From Adiantum capillus-veneris (Eukaryota; Streptophyta; Polypodiopsida; Polypodiales; Pteridaceae), in the NCBI GenBank assembly GCA_014529385.2, contig CM043962.1:40340598-40404597 (forward strand): DNA of 64,000 nt, given 5' to 3'. The first letter of the stretch is position 1; every line of letters starts with the position of its first letter. A model generated the notes under the pieces. It worked only from the letters and a program-made list of their open reading frames with translations. It was not told where the DNA came from and did not search any database. Below are positions 1 to 11,451 of the stretch, piece after piece. The position numbers and the translations under genes were made by a program.

Positions 1-81
1 TTCAAAGGTAAAGAAGAGTAGCATCTAAGGTTTTTGAGGGTACCAAAGCACAAAGTCATTCTAGACATAAGTTTAATTAGC

Positions 82-1356
82 ATGGCTGACAATAACCAAG
101 AGAATAGAATGAACATTGATAACATTGATTTTTCACATGAAGGTGCTAATGATGATGCCCCCATGTTTGTTAATTATCTTGTTACTAGGTTGCATGAAGC
201 TATGGACAACACTGCTTTGAAAACTAAAGTTATCCAACAACTTCGTGCTTATGGGATTTCCCTTCCTCTCCAAGAGGAGAGAGAGCTTAGGAGGCCTCTT
301 GGTGAGACTCCCAAAAGAAGACTCTCTCCCATAAGAGAGGAGGAATCCAAAGAACGAGAAATAAGAAAATCTCTAAGTTCCTTTCAAGATGTGGCTCCAC
401 AAAGACGGCAGTCTAGACGATCGCCAACTCCTCCCAAGAGGAAACGGTCAACCCATAGTCCTTCTTCTCATCACTCAAGAAGGGAAGAGAGGAAACAAAG
501 AAAGAAAAAGGCAAGAAAGAGGTCACCCTATTCTCCTTCTTCTTCACCTTCCTCCTCTTTCGACAAAAGGAGTAGCTATTTTCCTACAGAATACAAGAGG
601 ATAGGACATTGCAAATCTTACCCTTCATGGAGAAGGTCCCAAAATCTCAAGAATTTCAAAGAGGGAGGAGCAAGTATCTCTTTTCTCACCTATGATGGCA
701 CCTTTGGTGCTACTAACAAAGTATTGGCTTTCATCTAGCAATTTGATGCGGCCTTTGGAGACAAGGGCTTCACAGAGTCCTCCAAGCTATGCCATGTAGC
801 TATGTACTTCCAAAAATATGCTCATCAATGGTGGGCTAGCCTTCATGGAAACGGCGAAGCCCCAAAGACATGGAAAATTGTACGAGTTTCCATCATGAAG
901 CGATTCCTTGCGAGCGATGCAAAGGAAAAAGTGCTTACCAAATGGAGGAGTTTGAAGTTGTTCTCCAACGAGTCTATCCACAAATATGTGGACAAGTTTT
1001 GGGATTTACATCCCAAGGCTAATGTCTTTCAAAAGATCGACTTTGCCAAGAAAATGCAACAATTTTGTGTGGGATTACCTGAAGAGATGGCCGAGTACAT
1101 CAACTCACAAAGGCATGGTTCTATCATTGAAGTAATCCACTACGCTATGGTTGCTTCACACGTCAATTTCCAACAAGGGGCTAGAAGGAATGCCAAGCCC
1201 ATGGAAAGCAAAGACAAAAGTGATGCAAAGGGGAAAAACAATGCCCAAAATTCTTCCCAAGGCAATTCCAACAACAACAACAACAATCGGTCCAAGGAGA
1301 AGGGAGTTTACAAAGGTAAAAATAAACTCTCTCGTGAAGAGGTTGAAGCTTTTTGA
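82..1356 (+). pseudogene. gag: Gag of element A, with an arginine/serine-rich segment
   Basis: One frame runs from the ATG at 82 (start MADNNQENRM) to 1356. In-frame stops are at 736-738 (TAG) and 1354-1356 (TGA). Residues about 100-190 are rich in Arg, Lys, Ser and Pro, with runs such as KKKARKRSPYSPSSS. The retrotransposon capsid-like part follows (QWWASLHGNGEAPKTW, then KYVDKFWDL), as in plant gypsy Gag. It would package the RNA in cytoplasmic particles. I chose the ATG at 82 because sibling element B starts its gag with the matching MVDNSKES at 34465. The ATG upstream at 34 is in frame but has no counterpart in B. Identification as Gag is firm. The role of the RS-rich part is unknown. Confidence 0.85.
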
Positions 1357-1800
1357 AAGGATCACAAATGTTTTAAGTGTGGGGAGCAAGGACATGTCTA
1401 TCGTTCTTGCCCCAAGAGAAATGCCAGCAATGAGACTCTTAGAGCTTCCACAATCAAAGCTCCAAAAGAGGATGCTTATTGCAAAGGATTAGCTCTCTCC
1501 TATACTTGGGAAAAAGTAAGGGAGCATGATGCCTTCATCTTGTTTGACCCTGGCTCTACTCACAACTTCATATCAATGGAGTTGGCCACTAAGTTGTGCA
1601 TTCAAGCTTTTGAGATGGGTGATCCTGTAATTGCCAATGGAGATTTCAAGGGACAACAAGCCTTCGTTACTCCCTTGATTGGGAAGTTGAGGCTTCTATC
1701 CAAAGCTACATCGACAAAGAAGACTTTTTCATCTCTCCTCTCCAACATGAGGATGTTATCCTCCGGGCACCATGGTTCAACCGCATGGCTGCCAACATGA
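1357..1800 (+). pseudogene. Nucleocapsid zinc knuckle and protease of element A
   Basis: The gag frame continues past the TGA at 1354. A complete CX2CX4HX4C knuckle (CFKCGEQGHVYRSC) lies at 1369-1410, the RNA-binding end of Gag. The aspartic protease follows, with the active-site sequence FDPGSTHNFIS and its catalytic Asp codon at 1546-1548. The frame stops at 1798-1800. The normal protease continues for several tens of residues more, so the end is lost to a frameshift. From 1801 to about 2210 the protease-to-RT linker can be followed only in pieces across frames. Element B has the same order. Confidence 0.85.
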
Positions 1801-2209
1801 ATTTCCCTGAAAGGATAATCTATTTCACCTACAGAGAAAAGAGCATGTATATAGATTCTAGTGAGTCCGGTCGTACTATATCACTTATAAATTCACTTTC
1901 TTTTGATAAGTAAAAAAAAACTCAGTTTCTACGTACATGATTTTGTCAAAGAGTCTCTAAATGATGCTAATGTTTTAACAAAGAAAAGTGTCAGGAATCA
2001 AGAAGAGTTAGACTTGTCTAATTTTCTAAATGTATTCCAAGATGTGTTCATCGATGATATCCCTATGGACTTACCTCCAAATCTGAGGGGATGATTACCA
2101 TCAAATTGAGCTCCTACCAGGAATCTCACCGCGCCTAACAAGCCTCCTTATCGAGTTTCGCAAGTTCAATAAGAGAAGATCATGAGGCAAGCACAATTGG
2201 TAGACAAAG

Positions 2210-3204
2210 GTATGGTGAGTCCTAGTTCCTCTCCCTTTCTGCAAAAGAAAGATGGTACATACCGCATGTGTGTGGACTATCAAGCGCTGAACTCAAAAAC
2301 AGATTTTTCGTACCGCGGGTAGAAGATTTGTTTGATAAGCTACAAGGTTTGACCAACTTCAGTAGGATTGACCTTAAAAGTGGATACAATAAAATAAGGA
2401 TAGTGAATGAAGATATCCTAGAGATCGCGTTTCGTGCAATGTTTGGTCTTTATGAATATCTAGTCATGCCTTTTGGCTTGACTAATGCACCGGCCACATT
2501 CAATCGTCTGATAGAGAAAATATTTAGACCCTACTGCAAGTTCACTGGCTGATGATACCATCATCTACTCCAAGTCCTTGGAGGAGCACAAGCAACATCT
2601 CAAGGTAATTTTTCAAGATTTGAGGGAGAACAAGCTTTTTATCAATCAAAAGAAGAGTGGATTTTTCCTTCAAGAGATTCAATACTTAGGTCACATTATC
2701 TCTCTAGATGGTATCCGTATGGACCCATCAAAGTTGGAGGTACTAAAATAATGGCCTGATCCCAGGAATCTACATGAGCTAAGAAGTTTTATTGGAATGT
2801 GTGCATACTATAGACACTTCATAGAAAAATTCTCTCAAATAGCAGGACCATTGCATGACTTAACAAGGAAGAACTCTAAGTACTCATGGGCTACTAAAGA
2901 GGAAAATTCTTTTGACAAGCTCAAAGAGAAGCTTACCTCCCAACCAGTCCTTATGCTTCCGAATCTCTCAAAGCCATTTGAGGTCCAATGTGATGCTTGT
3001 GGTGATTGTCTTGGAGCAGTTTTGCTTCAAGAAGGGCATGCCATAGCATATGAGAGCCAAAGGCTCAATGCCAATGAACGGGTCTTGGGCATATACGAAA
3101 AAGAGACTTTAGTTGTTTTACATGCCCTAGACTCATGGAAGGACTATCTTTTGGGGACTCCATTTATTTTGCGAATGGACCACAAAGTCTCAATAACTTC
3201 ATGA
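2210..3204 (+). pseudogene. pol: Reverse transcriptase and RNase H of element A, frameshifted
   Basis: RT motifs appear in order: KKDGTYRMCVDY, then FSRIDLKSGYNKIRI, then YLVMPFGLTNAPATFNRL (frame from 2268). A small deletion near 2547 changes frame just before the catalytic DD at 2551-2556 (ADDTIIYS). Element B has FFDDIIIYS here, so the residues before the DD are missing. The frame from 2548 runs through the thumb to RNase H with one TAA at 2749-2751. RNase H shows FEVQCDACGDCLGAVLLQ and LVVLHALDSWKDYL and ends at a TGA at 3202-3204. It would copy element RNA into cDNA but cannot be functional as it stands. Confidence 0.9.
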
Positions 3205-3379
3205 TGCAAACCAAGCTCTCCGACGAAAAAATGAGATGGAAATATTTTCTATTTTCATATTGCTCACATTGCTAGTAAGGATAATCAAGTAGCCGATGCA
3301 CTTTCATGACAACCAAGAGTTAATGCGGTGTCTATAGCAACTCATAAGGATCTATCTTCTATGATAGATGAGTATGCTA

Positions 3380-4060
3380 TTGACCCCGACTTTAGAGACA
3401 TAATGCCAACCATTGAATTGGGGAAGAAAGAAGAACCATTCACCTTGCAGGATGGCTATCTTCTCCATGGAAATAGGCTATGTGTTACCCACTCCCCGTG
3501 AGAAAGTCATGTATGAATCACATGCTTCTCCCTATGCAGGGCATAGAGGCATTCAACCTACTCTTCGAGGAGTAGGGACGTACTTCTATTGGCCTACCAT
3601 GAAAGTTTACATACAAGAGTATGTTTCAAAATGTGTGGTATTCCAAAAGACCAAGTATAATAGAGGGAAGCAAGCTCGCTTACTCCAGCCATTGCCAATC
3701 CCTAATTCACCATGGGAGAGTATATCCATGGATTTCATCTTTGGATTACCCAAGTCTATCCATGGGAATACAGGAACATGAACAATAATCGACAAGTTTA
3801 GCAAGCAAGCACACATTATTCCTCTCAAAAAGACTATTAAGGCACACCAAATGGCAACTCTCTTCATATCTCAGATTTTCAAACACCATGGATTTCCAAC
3901 ATCCATTATGTCAGATAGAGATCATAGAATGACCAATAATTTTTGGGAAGGTCCCTTTGAAAATCTAGGTACAAGATTGAATTTCTCTTCGGCCTATCAC
4001 CCACAAACGGATGGCCAAAGCGAGATAGCAATCTTACAATCCTCTATCTACTAAAGACTT
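3380..4060 (+). pseudogene. Integrase of element A
   Basis: One frame from 3413 to 4054 contains an HHCC-type zinc region (HASPYAGHRG, then KCVVFQ, where the second Cys of the CxxC pair has become Phe). The core follows with DD35E spacing: Asp at 3731 (SMDFIFGLP), Asp at 3914 (MSDRDHRM) and Glu at 4022 (DGQSEI), which is 35 residues after the second Asp. A TGA interrupts at 3779-3781. The integrase would join cDNA to chromosomal DNA. The C-terminal half continues in other frames to about 4600 (for example LTLPKNW near 4515). Confidence 0.88.
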
Positions 4061-4625
4061 ATGTTACCAAAGTAGATCAACACTCACAATGGGAGAAGTA
4101 CTTACCCCTTGTAGAGTATGCGTACAATAATATTGTCCATACTACTACAAGAAAGGCACCATTTGAGATCATAGAGGGAAGACCTAAAAGTCCCTTGCTA
4201 CTTAAATTACATGGGAAGATCTTCGTTGCTAATGAGTATAGTCGTGACCTACAAGAATCTTTACAAAAGATTACTTGGAGGCTATATCCATCTCTCAACA
4301 AAGGCAAAAGCATGGTACTGATAAGCATAGAAGGGCCTTAGCATTCAAAGAAAATGATTGGGTCTTACTTAAGTTCTTAAGTTTTCGAAGTCTTGATTGA
4401 GGCAAATGACGGGCAAAAATACTACGGGCCATCAAAAGTATTATGCTAAACTAGCAAAAAGATAATATGGTCGTTTTCAAATCTTGTAGCCAATCAATGA
4501 CATGGCTTATCAACTCACGCTACCCAAAAATTGGCTCATACACAATTCTTTTCATGTGAGCCTACTTAAGCCCTATAAAGGAGAGCCACCAAGAGAACCT
4601 AGACCCTCCAAAAATCGAAGACCAA

Positions 4626-4811
4626 GAAGAGGTGCTACAATTTGAAGCTATCCTTTGGCATGAAAACAATGCACTACGACATGGTAAGATTATCTGACGG
4701 TATCTTATTAAGTTCAAAAATTATCCTTTTGAAGATGCTAGATGGATGCAAGGAATACAGCTTAAGGGTATTATGAACCTTGTCAATGCTTACAATGCTA
4801 CATTAGAGTAA
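4626..4811 (+). pseudogene. Chromodomain at the C-terminus of element A integrase
   Basis: Reading from 4626, the peptide fits a chromodomain: EVLQFEAILWHENN, then RYLIKFKNYPFEDARW, with aromatic and acidic positions as in plant chromoviruses. One TGA at 4695-4697 interrupts it and the frame ends at the TAA at 4809-4811. In chromoviruses this domain targets integration to marked chromatin. The match is by eye. It supports placing A and B with chromodomain-bearing gypsy elements. Confidence 0.75.
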
Positions 4812-5071
4812 GCAAATGTACATATTTCTTTTAAATGATCAATGGTTTAAATTCAAATCGTATGCATGCTTAGAATCATGTTTGTGATGACAACATCTCT
4901 CAAACACCCAGTAGAATTTTTCACGCTACGTCTCCCAAGCACCAAATGGATTAGTCATCCATCTTGGAATGATTTCATAGGGTAAAAAGGGATCCTCTAC
5001 CCGCTAAGACACATAGACTAATGACTAAGACTTTATCTCTTCTACCTCATAGTCGAGGAATACTATGATTT

Positions 5072-5085
5072 CAAGAGAGAGGTAA
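5072..5085 (+). other. Polypurine tract of element A
   Basis: The purine-rich run CAAGAGAGAGGTAA lies directly before the TG that opens the 3' LTR at 5086. This is the expected place for the plus-strand primer. Confidence 0.7.
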
Positions 5086-5217
5086 TGTCATAAAATCTAA
5101 TATCTAACCAGCCCAAATGATTTTCTCATTTAATGTGGGAGAATAAATGGGAAAAAATAGACATGTGCTTATGGATCTAGCATGACACAGGGCCAAGGTA
5201 AAAGGGTCTAAATGAGA
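5086..5217 (+). repeat. 3' LTR of element A, first part
   Basis: It starts TGTCATAAAATCTAATATC, matching the start of the element B 5' LTR at 32401 (TGTCATAATAACTAATATC). It shares ATGATTTTCTCAT with that LTR and is then cut by element C. The rest resumes at 10670. The rejoined length, about 1.59 kb, agrees with 1694 bp in B. Confidence 0.88.
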
Positions 5218-5222
5218 GATGG
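5218..5222. repeat. Target-site duplication GATGG, left copy (right copy 10665-10669)
   Basis: GATGG occurs immediately left of the LTR at 5223 and immediately right of the LTR ending at 10664. Five bases is the usual LTR-retrotransposon duplication. Confidence 0.88.
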
Positions 5223-5364
5223 TGAAAGGACATGGGGGCTGAACATGCTCATCACCACCCAGCCATGCCCTATATAGGCCCTTGGCCTTCTAAATATAGG
5301 GACCCCCTTGACTGGATGTCCGTCCTGGCCCTTGGCGCGGACTGGTCCTACAATTGTCCTGACA
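5223..5364 (-). repeat. 3' LTR of element C (142 bp)
   Basis: It opens TGAAAGGA and closes GTCCTGACA, so both edges are TG/CA. It shares the segment around GCCATGCCCTATATAGGCC with the other LTR. The CCTATATAGG core is palindromic and reads as a TATA box on the minus strand. Confidence 0.87.
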
Positions 5365-5379
5365 TTACTCCCCCCTTGG
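5365..5379 (-). other. Polypurine tract of element C
   Basis: On the minus strand this reads CCAAGGGGGGAGTAA, directly before the TG of the 3' LTR, a textbook PPT position. Confidence 0.85.
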
Positions 5380-8300
5380 AGAAGCGTTTTCGTCCGCAAA
5401 AACACAAGTGATGGTATCTTCATAAGAACACTAATGTTTTCTACCATAACATCCCACATGGATCCAACAGTTCATTTGAGGGAACTCAGTTCAGTAGTAG
5501 GTTCAATGGAATCAAGAGTAACATCTTGATTTTCTACATTGTTGTCCATTTGGAACCATCTGATGGTACCGGTTCCTATCCAAACATATTGTGTAGACTC
5601 CATTTAGAACGCTCATGAGCATGGTAGACGAGTTTATCACAACAAAGATGTACCAAAAGAGTACCTCTTGTCACTTTCCATGAAAGTAACTTGCTGACAT
5701 AACTCATCAACCAAGTTTAAGTCCTTGACTTGTTCCCAATTTTCATCATCAATAAACAACCCCACCCTACGAGTGTTCAAGGTTGAGAACCTGACTTATA
5801 CATGAAGAGACTACCTAGTCGCAACATGCGTTAATTGATAGTAAGTAAACTCCAAAAAGAGCAATAAATGCTTATGAATTGGATTGCTTGGTGCTAATGT
5901 ACGCACTTTGCCTATCCTTTAGCCCAAGATTACACTTTGTAATCTGTCAATCCTATTGGATACTGACAGTACTGAGGTGTGTTTCCCCCACGGTTTACAG
6001 ACAGTCTTCCCAAACGACTGGTAAACGGGGAATCACAATAGCGTATAACATTGTTGAGGAATCAACAATGTTCGGAATAACCATCGTGGTTAACTTGAAA
6101 AATCCACAAACACCCAAACCGAGCCATGACCTCTATTGGTGATTAGTAGACTCAGAAGTAAGCTCATAGAGATAGTGCACATAGAGTGCAAAATGCTTCA
6201 TAAGCAACAACCTGAGGAATATGCATGCCGTTCCAAATCAGCCTTTGCTAAACACTAGGGCCCATAACACCTAGTGTGCATTCATTTAGCAAAAAGCATA
6301 TTCGAACCTGTATTTCCATGGTGATCCTTGCCAATACTTATGGCAAATGTGATGTGTTGAGCACACTTTAAAAAGGAATGTAAATAGTTCTGAAAAGAAG
6401 CTAAATACTTTCAATTGCAATCTTTTGCAAGCCTTGCTAAAACGTCTGAATCACAATAGAAGGTGAAACATTGATCACTTCTAGGTACAGACAATGAAAC
6501 TTTTTCATTAACAATATATAGTCTTGCTATATGTATAAACAACCATCTGGAAATTTTTTTAGAAATACTTGTAGCTGAACAAGTCATTCTAAGTATTCGA
6601 CAATTTGTTTGGCCACTAAAATTTCTCCTGATCAGCACCTAGTTGGACTTTGTCGTGACACATAATTGAAATAATGGCGCCAGTGTCAGTCCAGAGACTC
6701 ATATTCTCCACATGTGGAATATGTCTCATGTGAGGATGTATAAAAAAGAACATCCGTCAAGTACAAGATGTACTTGTGTGTGGAGGTAACTCTAAACACT
6801 CTGCGACAAGAGTGAGAGGGACCCTCATTCATTGCTCCACATTGGCTAAACCAAACTCCTTGAGTTCCTAGACCATGTTGTATCCCATGTGACAACATGT
6901 GCCAAACTGAACCCTACAAGTAGGTTCGTAACAACATAAGACAGAAAGATAGATTGGACACTGGGCCCAAAATACTTAGTGCCGACATGCCCTTGGCATG
7001 GCTCTGTAACATTCAATCATACTTAGACATCTCGAAAAACCAAGCAAAGAATACTAAAAATGGAATAACACCAAATCAATAGATGCTTACCTGGAGATTT
7101 GAACATAATGTTCACTTACCCGTATTCAAATCGAGAATGGCACGTCCCCTACCTAAAAAAACAAACACTAGTGCACTAGGAACCCTGGGTGTTGCCTTTG
7201 CAATCCAAGCCCTTGGATTAGAATCTACGTAGTCAAACACCTTGGTAAGACCCATTGTAGAACTGCGCAACTAGCAGATAACGATAACCAATCGTGTACA
7301 GAATGATGAGAATCAACTTAAAAAGTTGAATTTGTCCCCTACCCCATGGTAGATTAGTGGCTTCTTTCCTTGAAAGTAGAACTGGGATAGATCAAACTAT
7401 GATCCGCAATGCCTATAAGGAGACCCAAAACAGTGATGCCATAGACACTCATAGTGCTATAGAGAGAGCAAGATGCCTAGCTCGTGTCAACAACCATGCT
7501 GTCTCAACTTTTTACTGCCTCTAGACTCCATGGTATAGATGAGCTGATGTAAGTGCAAGAGTATCAAAAACTCAACTTGAGCATCGCACTAGAAACAGAT
7601 AGTGCAAAAATGACACCCTAATCCTCCGAAATAACAAGACTCTTGCTTGTCCATTAACGTCGATATGTTCGATGTGTACTTCAGTGGGCAAATATGTTTG
7701 ATTCTAAGAACAATTACCTAAGGAATGCCAATAGTTGGGCCTTACCCAAGATCTGACAATGGCTTTTAGCCAGCCTGTGTGTGGCTCCTAGCTCTTACGG
7801 CCATTAGTGTTCAATCGATAAACCGATGAAAACTAATGTGAATGGCATCTTGGCCCATTTCTAGCTGAGAGTTAGAGCACCTTGGCTCATGCTGATTCCC
7901 AAACAAAACATGTATGAAAAGCTTCTTAGAAAGTTTTCATTATTCTTGAGAGAAATAAGAAAAAGAGAGAGAAGAAGAGCATGCTGGGCTAAGGAACTTT
8001 CCTTAAATTTGTAGAGTGTGTGCCCAGAATGTCTTCTCTTAGACATCTTATGCCTGAATTGCAGCTTATCCTATAAGCATACCACAATCTGTCTATATGA
8101 CGCTCTCATCGAGAGAGGCAACAAAAAAAACACAAGTCAAATCTTTACCGTCTACTGTGTATGGGTCGTGATTGTATGAGGGTGACTGGAATAGGGAACC
8201 TTGCCGGTGAATCTAGTCGAAATTTTAGGTTCTTTTTAGTGTTGTTGAGTGTTGATAGCAACTAACAATCATATTAAACAATCCATCCATAGTCTGTCCT

Positions 8301-10495
8301 TGACAGAGTTGTGAGTGTGTTAGCGGAAGCGTAATATTTGAAGTGGTGGAATTTATGCCACCTAGTTAGCATGCCTTGCATACAGATTTTGAAGCGCTTG
8401 GCAAAAATGATGGCCTCAAACGTGAGAATCAAAACCAAAAGTGCCTTGCACAGTTTAGACTGGTAGGGATTCTGTCAGCTGATATTCCCTATTTTGCCAG
8501 TTCCCTGAAGCCGTGCTTCCTAGAAAATTTCCAAAGCAAGAAACAAGAAACAGGAAAAAAAAACAACAAGAAAACTTAAACTTGGCTAACCTTGTCATTG
8601 TTGCTGCAACCAGTTGTCATGAGATCTGGAAGGAAAAACTCATTCCAAACCGGCTCATAGCCATATCAGCACAGACGCCCTCGTATATCCTATACACCCG
8701 TCTAGCACGTAATGAAATAACCTGCAAGCATATTGCCAAATCCTTCCCAAGTTTGTATGCTCATAGCATATGCCGAACGTGGGGAGTCTCAATGCCAGAT
8801 GCCTGGCTTCGTATAAATAATGTTGTGGTCCTAGCCGATGGAGTCGGTTGTTAAGATATAGATATCATGACGAAAAGAATCGACCTTGTCGAGTGATTTC
8901 AACTGAAAGTAACCAGTACTATGTGGCAAACATACTCGGTCCGCTTTGAGAAATGGTGACAAGGAGTCGGACATGCCGAGCAACCTGCCCACCTGCATCC
9001 AATCTAGCAATAGGATGCACCAATCTCCTTGAGAGTCTAAAACATGGCAAACGTGTTATGATTTTCCAATTATACATATGCCCCATATGCAGAAAGTGTA
9101 TACAGGCAATTATGTACATGAATGATCAATCCTGTTTAGTCAGTCCTCCATGTCAAGAAATGGAAGTGACTAAAGTCAATACCAGCCATGCTGTAATGAC
9201 AATCAAGCCTTGCTTGATATAATTATGCCTGCCCTCATTTCCAACAAATGTTATTGACGACAGATGTCATAGCAAAGATAATTCGACCTTGTCGAGCATG
9301 CACATATAAATGACTGTAGCTAAATGTATACCTGATTAAGAAGTTAGAAAAATACTTCGAGTCGAGATATCTCTTACCTGCGAGATTGGTATGCCATTGT
9401 TCGTAACAATCACCACATAATGTGGCTGAACAATGTAGAGGGATAGAAGCCATGCTTCTCCGCAACCCCAAACTCAGGGCTCTTGCTCGTTGTCCAAAAG
9501 TCGGCCATGCCGACCAGCAATCCAGTTATGCAGAACAGCGTTGCATCCATGAGCCAAATGAGCAACAAGCCTGGTTAACATGTCGGTCAACCACCATGGC
9601 TTCCCCGACGTGACTTTGCCAATGCCTTTGTTAATCGGCTCCTTTGTTGATACCTGTGAGCACCGTAGTGGAGAACCATGTCTGCTATCCTACCTGGGAT
9701 AATCACAGCGCGGAACCATGTCCGCTACCGGCTCGGATGTTCCATACTGTATGTGATGTGCCCGCACTTGATGAGACGCCATCAACAAGTGTAGCATGCC
9801 AACGTGGATGCATTCTCAGCTTTTTGCAAAAAATCTGATAGCCCAAGACGGTGGCCCTTGGCCCGCATGATGCCATGCAACAAGCACGGTTATTTGGTTG
9901 CTCATCCATGGCATGCGGCCTTGCATGCATAGCATGGGCCGCAGCCCTTAGCAAAATTGGAGTTTAAAAATATATATATATATATAGCTTCTTTTTTGAA
10001 GCAAACCTAGACATGGCGGCCTGTGAGCCTGCGCAGGGAAGAAAACCATGCATGCTCCCGCTACGATGCTCAATTCCTTGCCCCCATGTGACGAAAATTT
10101 TCCTATAGAGCAACGCGAACGCATTCCTTGTGTCTCCTTTCCGTTCCATGCAAGTCAAGAACCCGCCTTTCCTGCATGCAAGGGTGCTGCCCACGGGCCC
10201 CCTCTCTGTCATCCCCGACTTAAGACCTCTTCGACTGATGAACCTAGCCAGGGAATTGCAGTTCAAGAACAGGATTTTGCGATGGAAAAAAAAACATGCA
10301 AAACACAATCTCTTTTTTTTTATCCACCGTTCTCTGTGCCGACCCAAGCTTGCCAAACCAAAAACCTTCGACGAAAATCCATGCCTCGTAAGAGAGAGTA
10401 ATCCACCATGGAGAGAGCGAGAAAGAGAGAGAACACCATGCCTCGAAGAGAGAGCACACCATGCCTTCTTCTTCTTCCTCCCTCTTCTCCCCTGA
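5380..10495 (-). other. Interior of element C, no recognisable coding domain
   Basis: Short frames occur, for example minus 10545-9964 and 8046-7861, but none shows a retrotransposon domain. A minus-strand stretch near 5840-5650 reads RVGLFIDDENWEQVKDLN and could be a coding relic that I do not recognise. An AT repeat lies at 9969-9986. Near 10250-10490 the sequence is rich in GAGAG and CTTCTT runs. Confidence 0.6.
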
Positions 10496-10507
10496 GCTCT
10501 AATACCA
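10496..10507 (-). other. Primer-binding site of element C
   Basis: The plus strand reads GCTCTAATACCA. Its complement TGGTATTAGAGC matches the initiator-Met primer site TGGTATCAGAGC at 11 of 12 positions. One base separates it from the LTR. Confidence 0.85.
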
Positions 10508-10508
10508 G

Positions 10509-10664
10509 TGAAAGGAACATGGGTACTAAACATGCGCATCACCACCCAGCCATGCCCTATATAGGCCTTTGGCCTTCTAAATATAGGAACCCCCTTGACT
10601 GCATGTCCCTCCTGACCCTTGGCCCGGACTGGTGGCCCGAACTGGTCCTACCATTGTCCTTATA
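10509..10664 (-). repeat. 5' LTR of element C (156 bp)
   Basis: It is a copy of 5223-5364 with a 14-bp internal duplication (GGCCCGGACTGGT, then GGCCCGAACTGGT). Its outer edge has decayed from CA to TA (GTCCTTATA). The differences between the two LTRs show that the insertion is not very recent. Confidence 0.87.
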
Positions 10665-10669
10665 GATGG

Positions 10670-11388
10670 CCTGTCAGAGAGAAATGCTACCTAATGGAGC
10701 TTAAAGACCTTCAGGTTAGCTTCATTAAAGATCTCCAAAGGTTAGTGTTAAAAAGTCCTTTGACCTTAGGCCAGCTAGGGTTGTGCTTGAGGTGGGAACC
10801 CGGCCCAAGCTTGAGGTGCTTGTCGTTTTTGTTGACTAAGGTGCTTGAGGTGCTTATTGTGCTTGATGACTAAGGTGCTTGTCATGCTTGAGGTGCTAGG
10901 GCTGAGCTTGATGTGGGAACCTTCTCCAAGCTTGATAGAGTTGAGCTTGAGGTGAGAACCTTCCCCAAGCTTGAAGGGCTCAATGTGTTCGCAAAATTCA
11001 GCATGATCCCTACTCAAGGGGGAGCAACCCCTCATTGTAGGAGCTAGAGAGAGAACACACACACCCTCACACAAGTCAAATATTGTCTAAAGAAGAAACT
11101 AGTACACTTGTCAAGTTCCTCTTCATGTTGCCCTCATGGTGTTGCCAAAAGCCTATTGGTTGGCCTCTCAAGGGGTCCAATGATAATTTAGCTAATTTAT
11201 TTGATTGATTATACATTTATCAAGTCCTATCTCTCAAAGGGGAAAGGGGGACACTTGTCCCAAGGCTAGCATGGTTGCTTGATATGCACCCTGCATGTGA
11301 TTGGCTAGGCTTGTAAGGTCCAATCATCTTCTAGCATGAGCTACAAGGGGGGGTCGACCAAGGAAGCTAGGGGCTAGCTTGGGGGGGT

Positions 11389-11451
<63 letters not shown>

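Larger units (their letters stand above)
1..5217 (+). mobile_element. Ty3/gypsy element A (chromodomain type), internal region and start of 3' LTR
   Basis: Domains run in the order gag, zinc knuckle, protease, reverse transcriptase, RNase H, integrase, chromodomain, which is the Ty3/gypsy (chromovirus) order. The window opens in the leader: bases 1-80 resemble the leader of sibling element B near 34390-34460, so the 5' LTR lies outside. The 3' LTR begins at 5086 and is interrupted at 5217 by element C, resuming at 10670 and ending at 12125. All frames are broken by stops or small indels, so A is an inactive copy. Confidence 0.9.
5223..10664 (-). mobile_element. Element C: non-autonomous LTR retrotransposon with short LTRs and a 5.1-kb non-coding interior
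   Basis: Two similar direct repeats (5223-5364 and 10509-10664) bound the element. In minus orientation they are followed and preceded by a correct primer site (10496-10507) and purine tract (5365-5379). A perfect 5-bp target duplication flanks the whole, giving 5442 bp. No gag, protease, RT or integrase motif is visible on either strand inside. This fits the class called LARDs (large retrotransposon derivatives), though LTRs of about 150 bp are short for that class. It must have been mobilised by enzymes from another element. Confidence 0.85.

Noticed and set aside
9964-10545. 193-codon minus-strand frame in element C
   Set aside because: It crosses the primer site and leader, is low in complexity and has no retrotransposon motif. 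Opposite-strand frames of similar length overlap it.
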